Below are positions 1-7,578 of a stretch of DNA of 58,715 bases, one piece after another. The number at the start of each line of letters is the position of its first letter. Position 1 is the first letter of the stretch. Under the pieces are notes generated by a model. The model made no database searches. It saw only the letters and a program-made list of their open reading frames with translations, and was not told the DNA's origin. The translations under genes were made by a program, and so were the position numbers. Source of the stretch: CAZYTO01 sp964650405 (lineage in GTDB: Bacteria > Acidobacteriota > Thermoanaerobaculia > Gp7-AA8); assembly GCA_964650405.1 (NCBI GenBank), contig CAZYTO010000003.1, positions 1-58,715 on the forward strand, in the 5' to 3' direction.

Positions 1-590
1 AGCGCCACCACCCAAACCGGCGTGGGCCGGCCGCGCGGGGGACGGGCGGCGATCCACAGCAGAGCGGGGTAGAACGCCGTCGCGTTCGTCACCGGCCAGA
101 GAAAGCGGACAGCGATCGGACCGGCGGAGGCGAAGAGGATCGCACCGACCGCGGCGCCGCGGCGGCCGAGGCGCTCTTCCCGCAGCCAGAGGTAGGCGAA
201 GAAGAACGCCACGTTCAGCTTCAGGAAGATGATGCCGCTGTATACCCACGTCAGGGGCAGCAAGAGCGACGGGAGGGCGATGAGCGGGGAGAGAACGGCG
301 GAGGCGGACGAGCCGAAGCCGGGGATGCCCGAGCCGACGAACGGGTTCCAGTGGAACGCGCCGGGCCGCGACTTCAGCAGGGACATGAGCGTGAGGTAGG
401 ACGTCGGCGGATCGTTGATCACCGAGTTCTGCACGTCCAGCGGCTTTACCGTCGTCCACGGATCGAAGTTCGCGAAGACGTCGTTCGGCGACACCACCCG
501 CCCCATGAACAGCGTCGGGAAGAAGAAGACGAAGTGCCAGACCACCAGCGCGGCCAGGGCGGTCTTGTGCTTACGGAGCGTTCGCTTCAC
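1..590 (-). CDS. YfhO-like polytopic membrane protein, N-terminal part
   Basis: The minus-strand frame stays open from a GTG at 590 to the window edge, so only about the first 196 residues are present and the C terminus is missing. It opens with a short basic stretch (VKRTLRKHK) and a hydrophobic segment. An extracytoplasmic section follows with VSPNDVFANFDPW and FHWNPFVGSGIPGF, then further hydrophobic segments. Acidic/aromatic motifs and a WNP(F/Y)-GxP-type motif after the first membrane segment are characteristic of the YfhO family and related GT-C-like membrane proteins, which act in cell-surface glycan transfer. The family call is by pattern only. No clear ribosome binding site precedes the GTG, so the start is uncertain. 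Repeat array 607-721 separates it from the dehydrogenase gene upstream. Confidence 0.55.
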   Translation of the reverse strand, partial: MKRTLRKHKTALAALVVWHFVFFFPTLFMGRVVSPNDVFANFDPWTTVKPLDVQNSVINDPPTSYLTLMSLLKSRPGAFHWNPFVGSGIPGFGSSASAVLSPLIALPSLLLPLTWVYSGIIFLKLNVAFFFAYLWLREERLGRRGAAVGAILFASAGPIAVRFLWPVTNATAFYPALLWIAARPPRGRPTPVWVVA

Positions 591-606
591 GCGATTGGAG
601 TTTATC

Positions 607-721
607 CGTTGTTCGTTGGTCGTTGGTCGTTGTTCGTTGTCCGTTGGTCGGGTATGGAACCGATCTCGGAAACGAACAACGGCACGAACAACGAATACGA
701 ACAACGACCAACGAACAACGG
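607..721. repeat. 7-nt word array, family CGTTGTT, inverted repeat
   Basis: About six direct copies of a CGTTGTT/CGTTGGT/CGTTGTC word (607-651) are followed, after a 20-nt spacer, by complementary copies (672-721), so the whole can fold as a long imperfect hairpin. It ends one nucleotide from the dehydrogenase stop codon. Confidence 0.85.
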
Positions 722-722
722 C

Positions 723-1637
723 TCATTCGTAGAACGCGACGATCCGCGCGTACAGCTTCTCCCCGATCGCGCTCTTTGCCTCGTGAGTGCCGCCGCCGAT
801 GTGTGGGGTGAGGATGAGCCGCGGGTCGTCCGGGAACGTCGTCGCCGGCGGCTCAGGGTCGAAGACGTCGAGTGCCAGCCCGGCAAGATGATGCGCCGCC
901 AGGGCGTCCAGGGCGGCGCGCTGGTCGAGCGCTTCGCCGCGCGCGGCGTTCACGAGGAAGGAGCCTCGCTTCATCGCGGCCAGTTCGCGGGCGCCGATCA
1001 TGCCGCGTGTCTCGGCGGTGAGTGGAACGTGAAGCGTGACGATGTCGCATTCGAGGATTTCGCCGAGCGATCCTGCCCGCACCGCGCCCCGCTCGGCGAA
1101 GTCGCCCTCGGAGAGATAGGGATCGAAGGCGCAGGGACGCATGCCGAATGCACCCGCCAGCCGTGCCACGCGCCGGCCCACCTCCCCGAGACCGATGATC
1201 CCGAGCCGGTAGAAGGCAAGCTCGTGCCGGGTCGCGGAATCCGCGCGATGCCAGCCTCCGGCCGCCACCTCCCGCGTGTACTGTGGCACGGTACGGGTCA
1301 TGGCGATCATGCAGCCCAGGACCAGCTCCGCCACGGCATTCGCATTCGCGCCGGGGAGGTGGATCACGGCGACGCCGCGCTCCCGGGCGGCCTCGTGGTC
1401 GATGTTGTCGGTGCCGCTCGTCCCCTGCGCGATCAGCTTGAGCCGCGGCGCCGCTTCGATCACCCGCCGCGAGACCACGTTGTACGAGCGCGTGACGAGA
1501 ACCTCCGCGCCGCCGGCAATCGCCGCCAGCTCGTCCTCCGTCGTCACCGGACGGTCCACGACCTCGAATCGGCCGTCCCGCTCCGCCGCGGCGCGGAAGG
1601 AAGGATCGACGTCGGCGGCAATGAGCAGGGTTCTCAT
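723..1637 (-). CDS. D-2-hydroxyacid dehydrogenase (phosphoglycerate dehydrogenase-like)
   Basis: This NAD-dependent D-isomer 2-hydroxyacid dehydrogenase has 304 residues. Visible are the Rossmann glycine motif GLGEVG near residue 150, NAARGE, the LDVFDPEPP segment with the catalytic Glu, and TPHIGGGTHEA with the general-acid His. The arrangement matches the family, which interconverts 2-keto and D-2-hydroxy acids; SerA, glyoxylate reductase and lactate dehydrogenase share the fold. There is no ACT or other regulatory domain after the catalytic core, so it is shorter than long-form SerA and its substrate cannot be named. The ATG at 1637 (MRTLLIAADVD) is preferred because the upstream extension is encoded by the repeat array. 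Confidence 0.9.
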   Translation of the reverse strand: MRTLLIAADVDPSFRAAAERDGRFEVVDRPVTTEDELAAIAGGAEVLVTRSYNVVSRRVIEAAPRLKLIAQGTSGTDNIDHEAARERGVAVIHLPGANANAVAELVLGCMIAMTRTVPQYTREVAAGGWHRADSATRHELAFYRLGIIGLGEVGRRVARLAGAFGMRPCAFDPYLSEGDFAERGAVRAGSLGEILECDIVTLHVPLTAETRGMIGARELAAMKRGSFLVNAARGEALDQRAALDALAAHHLAGLALDVFDPEPPATTFPDDPRLILTPHIGGGTHEAKSAIGEKLYARIVAFYE

Positions 1638-1660
1638 CGGGTGCCAGAGTACTCGACACC

Positions 1661-1730
1661 CGTTGTTCGTTGTTCGTTGTTCGTAACTACCTTCGACACG
1701 AACAACGATCAACGAACAACGGACAACGAG
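1661..1730. repeat. 7-nt word array, family CGTTGTT, overlapping the hutI 3' end
   Basis: Three direct words (1661-1685) and complementary words (1698-1730) flank a 12-nt loop. The right arm runs into the last codons of the imidazolonepropionase gene and supplies its stop codon at 1709. Confidence 0.85.
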
Positions 1731-2983
1731 ACTGCCACTCCGCCGCGGACGACGAATCGCCCGCCGTGCAGGACGTCGCGGACGAGATTCACGCCGAAGT
1801 GGTAGACGAGGTGGAGGTAGGACGGAGCATCAAGCAGGACGAGATCGGCCCGTTTGCCGGCTTCGATGGAGCCCGTCTGGCCGGCCAGGCGCAGCGAATG
1901 CGCGCCGTTGAGCGTGGCGGCCGTGAGCGACTCCTCGACGGTCATCTTCATGCGCAGCGTGGCGAGCTGCAGGACCATGGGCATCGACTCCGTCATCGAG
2001 GATCCGGGGTTGCAGTCGGTGGAGAGGGACACGATCGCCCCCGCCTCGATCAGCCGCCGCGCCGGGGCGTAACGATCGGACATGAGGAAGAAGCTCGTGG
2101 CGGGCAGGAGATTGGCCACGGTGTCCGAGGCGGCCAGGGCGGCGATGCCGTCGTCGCTGATGTGCATGAGGTGATCGGCCGACGCCGCGTGTACCTCGGC
2201 AGCCAGCGATGCGCCGCGCGTATCGGAAAGCTCGTCGGCGTGCAGCCGCGGCACAAGGCCGGCCGCCGCGCCGGCCCGGAGCACGCGCTCTCCCTGTTCG
2301 TGCGAGAAAACACCACGCTCGACGAAGGCGTCGCAGAAGACAGCCAGCTTCTGATCGGCCACGGCCGGGAGAATCGACTCCACGATCTCGTCCACCCAGG
2401 CCCCGTCGCCGCGGCGCTCGGGCGGGAACTCATGCGCGGCCAGGCAGGTCGGGACGAGCGTCAGCGGAGCGCGGGATGCGGCCGCGCGCACGGCCCGCAA
2501 CTGCTTCAGCTCATCCTCCAGGGTCAGCCCGTAGCCGCTCTTGGCCTCGGCGGTAGTCGTGCCATGACGAACCATCGTTCGCGCCCGGGCCAGGACGTTC
2601 TCCGTGAGCTCATCTTCCGAAGCGGCCCGCGTGGCACGAACGGTCGAGGCGATGCCTCCGCCGCTCGCTGCGATCGTTTCGTAGCTCTCCCCCTGCAGGC
2701 GCCGGTTGAACTCCGACTCGCGGAAGCCTGCGAACGGGATGTGCGTATGCGTGTCGACGAAACCCGGAAGCGCCGTGGCCCCATGGGCATCGAAGTCCTC
2801 GGTGATGGCCGTACGCAGCCCGGCCGGGATGTCCCGTTCCTCCCCCACGAAGGCGAAGCGGCCCTCGCGAATGACGATCACCCCGCCGTCGATGACCAGC
2901 AATGTCCGCATGGCCGCACCCCGCACCGCGCCTGCGCCCCGAGGCGTGGCGATCTGCGACAGATTGCGGATGAGGAGGGCCAC
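1709..2983 (-). CDS. hutI: imidazolonepropionase
   Basis: This enzyme hydrolyses 4-imidazolone-5-propionate to N-formimino-L-glutamate, the third step of histidine breakdown. The 424-aa protein has the amidohydrolase metal motif HTHIPF near residue 99, followed by the HutI-specific string FRESEFNRRLQGESY, GGGIASTVRATRAAS and TTTAEAKSGYGL. Further metal and substrate residues lie in CLAAHEFP, LHADEL and STDCNPGSS. Length is normal for HutI. No hutU, hutH or formiminoglutamase gene is in view, so the pathway must be scattered. The final residues (SLSVVR) are encoded inside a repeat array, so the 3' end of the gene has been rewritten by the repeat. Confidence 0.95.
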   Translation of the reverse strand: MALLIRNLSQIATPRGAGAVRGAAMRTLLVIDGGVIVIREGRFAFVGEERDIPAGLRTAITEDFDAHGATALPGFVDTHTHIPFAGFRESEFNRRLQGESYETIAASGGGIASTVRATRAASEDELTENVLARARTMVRHGTTTAEAKSGYGLTLEDELKQLRAVRAAASRAPLTLVPTCLAAHEFPPERRGDGAWVDEIVESILPAVADQKLAVFCDAFVERGVFSHEQGERVLRAGAAAGLVPRLHADELSDTRGASLAAEVHAASADHLMHISDDGIAALAASDTVANLLPATSFFLMSDRYAPARRLIEAGAIVSLSTDCNPGSSMTESMPMVLQLATLRMKMTVEESLTAATLNGAHSLRLAGQTGSIEAGKRADLVLLDAPSYLHLVYHFGVNLVRDVLHGGRFVVRGGVAVSLSVVR

Positions 2984-3025
2984 CGACCGCAGAGTCTACC
3001 GTGTTCGACGAAGCGGCCGTGCCGA

Positions 3026-3083
3026 CGTGCTGGGCGCCGAGTGCTGGGTGCCGAGTGCCGAGTCCTCCGCACTCGGCACTCAG
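3026..3083. repeat. 7-nt word array, family GAGTGCC, hairpin
   Basis: Copies of GAGTGCC/GAGTGCT-type words on the left (3026-3062) pair with CACTCGGCACTCAG at 3070-3083. It lies between hutI and divIVA. Confidence 0.8.
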
Positions 3084-3124
3084 ATCGGAATCGATGGGAA
3101 CACGCACGAGGCAGATCCCAAAAC

Positions 3125-3158
3125 CACTCATGCCTTGTCACTCATGACTCATGCCCGC
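3125..3158. repeat. 7-nt word array, family TCATGAC/TCATGCC
   Basis: Three or four copies of a CTCATGC/TCATGAC word follow the GAGTGCC array. The same word family, in the opposite sense, recurs at 18106-18150, again beside a GAGTGCC array. Confidence 0.65.
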
Positions 3159-3175
3159 GGCCCGCAGCACTCGCC

Positions 3176-3676
3176 TTACGAGTTATTGGCCCGGAACATC
3201 GCCGTGATGGGTTGTTCGCCGGCCTCTTCCTCGGCGTCGAGGACGAGGAGGTGCTGGACGGTGTCGAGCGTTCCCTGCAGTTTGTTGCGGGCGGCGCGGC
3301 GCTCGATCTTCAAGTCCTGGATGGCGCGCTCCAGGTCGTGCACCCGCTGCATGGCCTGGGCCACGACGCGCTCGGAGAGGAGCTCGGCGTCTTTCACGAT
3401 CAGCTCCGCCTCCTGCCGGGCGTTGGCCTTCAGCTCTTCGGACACGCGCTGTGCGGAGAGGAGCGTCTCCTTCAGGATGCGCTCGCGGGCCGTGTGCTCC
3501 CCGAGGTCCTCGCGCAGGGCATGATTCTCGCGCGTGACGCGGTCGACCTCGCGCAGCAGGTGCTCGATCTCTTCCGCGACGAGGTGCAGGTAGGCGCGGA
3601 CTTCATCGCCGTCGTAGCCTTTGAAACCGCGCGAGAAGGTCTGCTTCTGGATATCGAGTGGCGTGAGACCTTGCAT
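3176..3676 (-). CDS. divIVA: DivIVA domain protein
   Basis: This 166-aa protein belongs to the DivIVA/GpsB family of membrane-curvature-binding coiled-coil proteins that act in septum placement or polar growth. The N terminus MQGLTPLDIQKQTFSRGF is the family's lipid-binding segment, followed by GYDGDEVRAYLHLV and a nearly continuous coiled coil (residues 30-140). The C terminus is short and non-coiled. It is the last gene of the operon zinc-ribbon/rnhA/yggS/yggT/divIVA. A YggS-YggT-DivIVA order is well known from Gram-positive ylmE-ylmG-divIVA clusters, which supports the call and a role in division. Confidence 0.9.
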   Translation of the reverse strand: MQGLTPLDIQKQTFSRGFKGYDGDEVRAYLHLVAEEIEHLLREVDRVTRENHALREDLGEHTARERILKETLLSAQRVSEELKANARQEAELIVKDAELLSERVVAQAMQRVHDLERAIQDLKIERRAARNKLQGTLDTVQHLLVLDAEEEAGEQPITAMFRANNS

Positions 3677-3701
3677 CGTCCCCTCCCAACACTTCCCAGC
3701 A

Positions 3702-4031
3702 CTACTTGTGAAGTATAGCGGAGGAGGCCACCAGAACCATTTCCTGCAGGAAGTAGACGAGCAGCAGCACGATCAGCGGCGACCAGTCGATCCCAGCCGT
3801 GTTGAAGCGCCGAAGGAAGAGCTGGAAGGGACGGACGAACGGCCTGGCGAAGCGGGAACAGATCTCGTTGAGCTGCTCCAGGACGACATATGCGCCGCGG
3901 TTGCGCCAGCGGAACGACGAGTGCGATGCGAAGAACAACAGCCAGGAGAGGACCACCCAGGTGATGACGATCCACTTCACCACGTCGAGGATCATGTAGA
4001 GGAGATGGAAGAACGGACCGAGGAACGCCAT
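3702..4031 (-). CDS. YggT family membrane protein
   Basis: This small integral membrane protein of 109 residues belongs to the YggT/YlmG family, which is linked to osmotic stress and cell division or nucleoid distribution. There are hydrophobic segments at about residues 4-34 and 84-104, with the family motif FARPFVRPFQLFLRRF between them and GIDWSPLIVLLL in the second segment. The ATG at 4031 overlaps the yggS stop as ATGA, indicating translational coupling. DivIVA follows 25 nt downstream. Confidence 0.9.
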   Translation of the reverse strand: MAFLGPFFHLLYMILDVVKWIVITWVVLSWLLFFASHSSFRWRNRGAYVVLEQLNEICSRFARPFVRPFQLFLRRFNTAGIDWSPLIVLLLVYFLQEMVLVASSAILHK

Positions 4032-4690
4032 CAGACCCGGCTCCCGAAGATGGCCCGTCCGACGCGCACGTGCGTCGCGCCCTCTTCCACTGCCGCTTCG
4101 AAGTCTTCGCTCATCCCCATGGACAGATACTCCACGCCCAAACCGTCGCGCAGGGCCCGCAATTCGCGGAAGTAGCGCCGGGCGTCCTCCACCGTGCCGG
4201 CCGGAGGGATGGCCATGAGACCCCGCAGGTGCAGCGAGGGCATGTCCGCGACGGCCTTGGCCAGTGCCCCCAGCTCGTTCCGGGCCGCGCCGCTCTTCTG
4301 CGTCTCGTCGCCGATGTTCACCTGCACGAGCACCTCCTGCCGCTTCCCCGCGCCGTCGGCGGCGCGGGCGATCTTCCCGGCCAGGTCGGCCGAATCCACG
4401 GTCTGGATGACGTCGAAGAGCCGCACTGCGTCCTTGGCCTTGTTCGACTGGAGGTGTCCGATGAGATGCCACTGTGCACTGCCGGCCACCAGCGGCTTCT
4501 TCTCGCGCGCCTCCGGGACCCGGTTCTCGCCGATGTCGGTGACGCCCGCGGCGATGGCTTCCTCGACGTAGGCCGCCGGAAAGACCTTCGTCACGGCGAT
4601 GAGCGTGACCTCGTCCACGCTCCGTCCCGCGCGGGCGCAGGCGGCGGCGATGCGGGCGCGCACGCCGGCAACCCCGTCACGAATCGACAC
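4031..4690 (-). CDS. yggS: YggS family pyridoxal phosphate homeostasis protein
   Basis: This PLP-binding protein of the PLPBP/YggS family keeps vitamin B6 pools balanced and has no known catalytic activity. The 219-residue product starts VSIRDGVAGVRARIAAACARAGR and then carries LIAVTKVFP with the PLP lysine, GENRVPEA, WHLIGHLQSNKAK, QVNIGDETQKSG, GLMAIPP and LSMGMSEDFEAAV. All are signature family strings, and length matches (about 220-230). The GTG at 4690 is chosen because it gives the standard N terminus; an ATG at 4705 would add five residues. It overlaps rnhA by 14 nt and shares ATGA with yggT. Confidence 0.92.
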   Translation of the reverse strand: MSIRDGVAGVRARIAAACARAGRSVDEVTLIAVTKVFPAAYVEEAIAAGVTDIGENRVPEAREKKPLVAGSAQWHLIGHLQSNKAKDAVRLFDVIQTVDSADLAGKIARAADGAGKRQEVLVQVNIGDETQKSGAARNELGALAKAVADMPSLHLRGLMAIPPAGTVEDARRYFRELRALRDGLGVEYLSMGMSEDFEAAVEEGATHVRVGRAIFGSRV

Positions 4691-5108
4691 GGCGCCTCTC
4701 CACATGGCGGCCGTCGGCGCGGTCGACGGCCAGGTTCGCCAGCCGGTCCGCCTCCTTGTTTCCGGCGCGCAGGGTGTGGCGGATCGAAAAGCGGCGGAAG
4801 TGCCGGACCAGCATCTTGGCCCGCTGGAACAGGGGGATGAGGTTTGGATGCTTGACCCGGTACTTGCCGAGCATCTGCTGGACGAGCAGGAGCGAGTCGC
4901 TGACCACTTCCAGCTCCTCGGCTCCCTCTTTCTGCGCCGTGTCCAGGGCCTCCAGGAGGCCGGAGTACTCCGCGACGTTGTTGGTGGTCGTTCCGAGGTA
5001 GCCGGCAATCTCGATCACTTCCGAGTCGGAGCGAAGGACGACGCCATAGCCGGCCGGTCCGGGATTGCCGCGCGACGCTCCGTCGACGAATGCGGTGAAT
5101 TTCTTCAG
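4677..5108 (-). CDS. rnhA: ribonuclease HI-like protein
   Basis: This RNase H-fold nuclease cleaves RNA in RNA-DNA hybrids. Translation upstream of the GTG at 5018 gives KKFTAFVDGASRGNPGPAGYG, which contains the first catalytic Asp and the conserved GNPG loop. Beyond it lie NNVAEYSGLLEAL (Glu), VVSDSLLLVQQM (Asp) and AGNKEADRLANLAVDRA (last Asp region). The real start must therefore be upstream of 5018. No ATG, GTG or TTG exists in frame there; a CTG at 5108, overlapping the previous gene's stop as CTGA, is the best candidate and gives 143 residues. It resembles the short YpeP/Bacillus-type RNase HI with no extra domains. Confidence 0.8.
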   Translation of the reverse strand: MKKFTAFVDGASRGNPGPAGYGVVLRSDSEVIEIAGYLGTTTNNVAEYSGLLEALDTAQKEGAEELEVVSDSLLLVQQMLGKYRVKHPNLIPLFQRAKMLVRHFRRFSIRHTLRAGNKEADRLANLAVDRADGRHVERRRVDS

Positions 5109-5815
5109 GATGCGGGTTTCTCCAGGTAGAGGATTCGGTGACAGCCTTCGCAGTGTACGAGGTCCCCGCGCTTGAGTTGCTGGTGCAGGGCCGGACGGAT
5201 GCGCGTGCGGCAGGCGCTGCAGGAGTCGTTCAGCACGGGCGCCACGGCGCTGTTCTGCCGCTGTTTGAAGATGCGGTGGAACTCCCGCTTCAGCGCGTCG
5301 GGGATCCCTTCCTCGATGCCCGCCGCCTTCGTCCTCAGGGAGGCGACCTCCGCGCGCAGGTCCGCCAGCGAGTGTTGCCAGGCGTCGTGGGCTTCATCCC
5401 AGCGGGTCTTGAGGGCGTCGTGTCCGCTCTTCCGCTCGTCGAGCCGGCTCTGCAGCCCGTCGATCTCGCCGATCGTCTTGAGGGCCGAATCCTCCAGCTC
5501 CTTGACGTGCTTGCGCGTGGCGTCGATCTCCTTCCACGCCGCGGCGTACTGCTGTGGATTCTTCACCTGCATGAGCTGCCCCTGGTACTTCTTGAGCAGC
5601 TCCTCCTGGTCCGAGAGCTCGCCCTCCGCCCGGCGCCGCTCCTTGGACAGCGTCTCGATCTGCGCCGTCAGCTTCGTGGTCTCTTCCGCCGCGGCCTGCC
5701 ACTCGCGGTCGATGGCCGCGAACGACTCCGGTTTGGCGGCCAACTGCTTCTCCCGGTCCCCGATCTGGGTAAGGACCGTCTGGAGCTCCCACAGTTTCTC
5801 GACTTCCTGATTCAC
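5105..5815 (-). CDS. C4-type zinc ribbon coiled-coil protein
   Basis: This 236-aa protein has a long coiled coil (residues 3-185) ending in a C4 zinc ribbon: CSACRTRIRPALHQQLKRGD then CEGCHRILY, two CxxC pairs. This is the architecture of the DUF164/CdsZ family, found widely next to RNase H or Nif3-like genes and implicated in RNA or tRNA metabolism, though without a firm function. The GTG at 5815 is chosen because GGAGGCGAG sits directly before it; an ATG at 5932 would lie in the tRNA CCA end. It is the first gene of a five-gene overlapping operon. Confidence 0.85.
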   Translation of the reverse strand: MNQEVEKLWELQTVLTQIGDREKQLAAKPESFAAIDREWQAAAEETTKLTAQIETLSKERRRAEGELSDQEELLKKYQGQLMQVKNPQQYAAAWKEIDATRKHVKELEDSALKTIGEIDGLQSRLDERKSGHDALKTRWDEAHDAWQHSLADLRAEVASLRTKAAGIEEGIPDALKREFHRIFKQRQNSAVAPVLNDSCSACRTRIRPALHQQLKRGDLVHCEGCHRILYLEKPAS

Positions 5816-5931
5816 CTCGCCTCCATGAATGAAAAAGGCGTTCCGATCGTGGAACGCCTGTACGGGTGGCTGCCTGCCGTCGCCGCTCGCTTGGGATCGT
5901 GTGTCGTCATTGTCTGCAATGCGCCTCGCCA

Positions 5932-6007
5932 TGGTGGGTCCACCAGGATTCGAACCTGGGACCTGCCGGTTATGAGCCGGTAGCTCTAACCGCTGAGCTA
6001 TGGACCC
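5932..6007 (-). tRNA. tRNA with CAU anticodon (elongator Met or Ile2)
   Basis: A complete 76-nt cloverleaf runs on the minus strand. The acceptor stem is GGGTCCA/TGGACCC, the D-arm GCTCAGCGGTTAGAGC, the anticodon stem ACCGG/CCGGC with loop CTCATAA, and the T arm contains GGTTCGAATCC. It has discriminator A and an encoded CCA. The anticodon is CAU. The mismatch-free G1-C72 pair and ordinary anticodon stem argue against initiator tRNA. Met versus TilS-modified Ile2 cannot be settled by eye; positions 4-69 are U-A rather than the C-G seen in E. coli Ile2, which slightly favours Met. Confidence 0.93.
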
Positions 6008-6019
6008 GTCCGGCGCGCG

Positions 6020-6046
6020 ATTCTAACACCGGGTGCGAGCTCGCAC
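6020..6046 (-). promoter_or_regulatory. possible tRNA promoter with perfect palindrome
   Basis: A TAGAAT -10-like hexamer (6025-6020 on the minus strand) lies 12 nt before the tRNA 5' end. In the spacer/-35 position is a perfect 14-bp palindrome, GTGCGAGCTCGCAC (6033-6046), which could be an operator. No good -35 hexamer is seen. Confidence 0.35.
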
Positions 6047-6061
6047 GACGGAGGACTGTTT

Positions 6062-6156
6062 AGCGAGCGGAAGGTAGCGAGCGGCGAGCGGGGGTGAAGT
6101 TGTCGACACCCGACACCCCGGCTGCGATCAGCCACCAGCGACCAGCAATCAGCGAG
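6062..6156. repeat. 7-nt word arrays, families AGCGAGCGG and GATCAGC
   Basis: AGCGAGCGG-type words (6062-6095) are followed by GATCAGC/CACCAGC/GACCAGC/AATCAGC words at strict 7-nt spacing (6125-6156). The array ends 2 nt from the LysM gene stop. Confidence 0.65.
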
Positions 6157-6158
6157 CC

Positions 6159-7337
6159 CTACTGCCGCTCGACGTGATCCCCGATGGTCATGTGGTAGCG
6201 CGTGCCGACGATCCTGGCGGTAGCGGTGTGCGCCTCGGTGGTGAGGATGCCGATTTCGCCGAGGACCTGGCGCGGCTGGCCGGGCTGCGGGCTCTCGCGC
6301 CAGACCGTCAGGAAGTCGCCCGGCTGCACCGAGTCGTCGCGGCCGAGATTGACCTCGATGAGCACGCCCGAGGCGAGTGCACCGCCCCAGCCGCCTTCGG
6401 CGTTGACGATGTAGCCCTGCGTCTTGCCGCTGGCAGGATCGCAGAAGGCGGGGATGTCGGGGATGCGCGCCAGGGGGATGGGGATCTGCGGCAGCGGCTT
6501 GAGGCGCGCTCCGGCGTGGATGTCCAAACACGACTCGGTGACGATTCCGCGCGCGAAGTGGTCGTCCGCGCAGAGGATGCGAATCTGCCCGCGGTACTCC
6601 CAATGCCGGCCCAGCGTCTGGCCCGTGACCGGGTGCGTGATCAATTGGCCCGGCTCGACCACGAGATACGTCTCGCCGGCCACCAGGCCGGTGGCCGTTC
6701 CGCCGTCGAGGTAAACGAGATCGCTGTTGGAGCCACCCAGTTCCTGATGGATGGCACCCTTCTCGTAAAACGCCTCCTGGTCTTCGTACGAACCGACGCG
6801 ATTCGGCATGGGCTCATTCGGATCGCCGATGTAGCCGAAGCAGTAAACGTCCGCTTCCGTCCCGAGCGGGACCGGCGCCGCCGTAGCCAATGCTCCGCCT
6901 GCGGCGACCACCTGTTCCTGATGCTCGGGCGTCGCCGCCGCCGCCGTCGTGCTTCCGACGATCGGCCCGGTCGTGCCTGTGGAGGACGTGCCGGCTGCGG
7001 CCTGGGCGGCCTCACCCTCGACGAGGAGCACGTCACCGGGATAGATCCAGTGGGCGTCGGTGATCCAGGTGTTCGACTCCCAGAGCTGCGGCCAGAGGTA
7101 GGCGTTGTTGTAGAACTGCTGGGCCAGGCCCCAGAGCGTGTCGCCCTGCTTGATGGTGTAGGTCTTGGCGGCCGCGCCGTACGAGGCGGGGTCGGGAGGG
7201 TTGTAGGCCGTCCAATGGTCACCCGCGCGGTGGAGCTCACGCGGCGGATGCGACGAGGAAGTCGCCTTCTTCGCGGCTCCGAGGAGCGGGACCGCGACCA
7301 ACAGGAGAATGGGAGCCACCCGACGCACACTGACCAT
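6159..7337 (-). CDS. secreted LysM domain protein
   Basis: This 392-aa protein has a signal peptide (MVSVRRVAPILLLVAVPLLGA) and one LysM domain at about residues 55-105 (KTYTIKQGDTLWGLAQQFYNN, with WIYPGDVLLV closing it), so it should bind peptidoglycan in the periplasm. A low-complexity Ala/Thr linker separates it from a C-terminal region of about 250 residues with no recognised fold. That region contains repeated V-x-PGD-type motifs (VVEPGQLITHPVTG, SVQPGDFLTVWRE), reminiscent of other LysM proteins of Acidobacteria. GGAGGGG precedes the ATG at 7337, and a consensus promoter is visible upstream (7375-7403). Confidence 0.85.
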   Translation of the reverse strand: MVSVRRVAPILLLVAVPLLGAAKKATSSSHPPRELHRAGDHWTAYNPPDPASYGAAAKTYTIKQGDTLWGLAQQFYNNAYLWPQLWESNTWITDAHWIYPGDVLLVEGEAAQAAAGTSSTGTTGPIVGSTTAAAATPEHQEQVVAAGGALATAAPVPLGTEADVYCFGYIGDPNEPMPNRVGSYEDQEAFYEKGAIHQELGGSNSDLVYLDGGTATGLVAGETYLVVEPGQLITHPVTGQTLGRHWEYRGQIRILCADDHFARGIVTESCLDIHAGARLKPLPQIPIPLARIPDIPAFCDPASGKTQGYIVNAEGGWGGALASGVLIEVNLGRDDSVQPGDFLTVWRESPQPGQPRQVLGEIGILTTEAHTATARIVGTRYHMTIGDHVERQ

Positions 7338-7374
7338 CTGTCCCCTCCCTACGGGTTGTAAGGCGTTACGGGAA

Positions 7375-7403
7375 AAGTTATCGCAACGCAGGAAAGCGGT
7401 CAA
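7375..7403 (-). promoter_or_regulatory. sigma70-type promoter of the LysM gene
   Basis: On the minus strand TTGACC (7403-7398) is separated by exactly 17 nt from TAACTT (7380-7375). Transcription would start near 7368, giving a leader of about 30 nt that contains the GGAGGGG ribosome binding site before the ATG at 7337. Confidence 0.6.
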
Positions 7404-7475
7404 GTTTCTGTGTTGGATAGGCTTACTGATTAACGTAGCGGCCGCGCACTTTGAGGGCCAGTACACCTCGTAGAG

Positions 7476-7546
7476 AAGGCTGAAAGGCGGGAAGGCTGAA
7501 AGGGAACGTCGCTCCGGTCAGGCCCTTCCAACCCTTCAGCCTTTCG
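7476..7546. repeat. 8-nt word array, family GGCTGAAA, hairpin
   Basis: Direct words GGCTGAAA/GGCGGGAA (7478-7503) face complementary CCTTCCAACCCTTCAGCC (7523-7541). The array lies between the lytic transglycosylase stop and the LysM promoter. The same family recurs at 10343 and 56544. Confidence 0.8.
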
Positions 7547-7578
7547 TGAGGATCTGGACTGGGCGTTGAGGTAAAGAG

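Noticed and set aside
351..1805. 484-aa plus-strand open frame
   Set aside because: It is Arg/Glu-rich low-complexity sequence antisense to the dehydrogenase and hutI and runs through two repeat arrays; the minus-strand frames have clear motifs.
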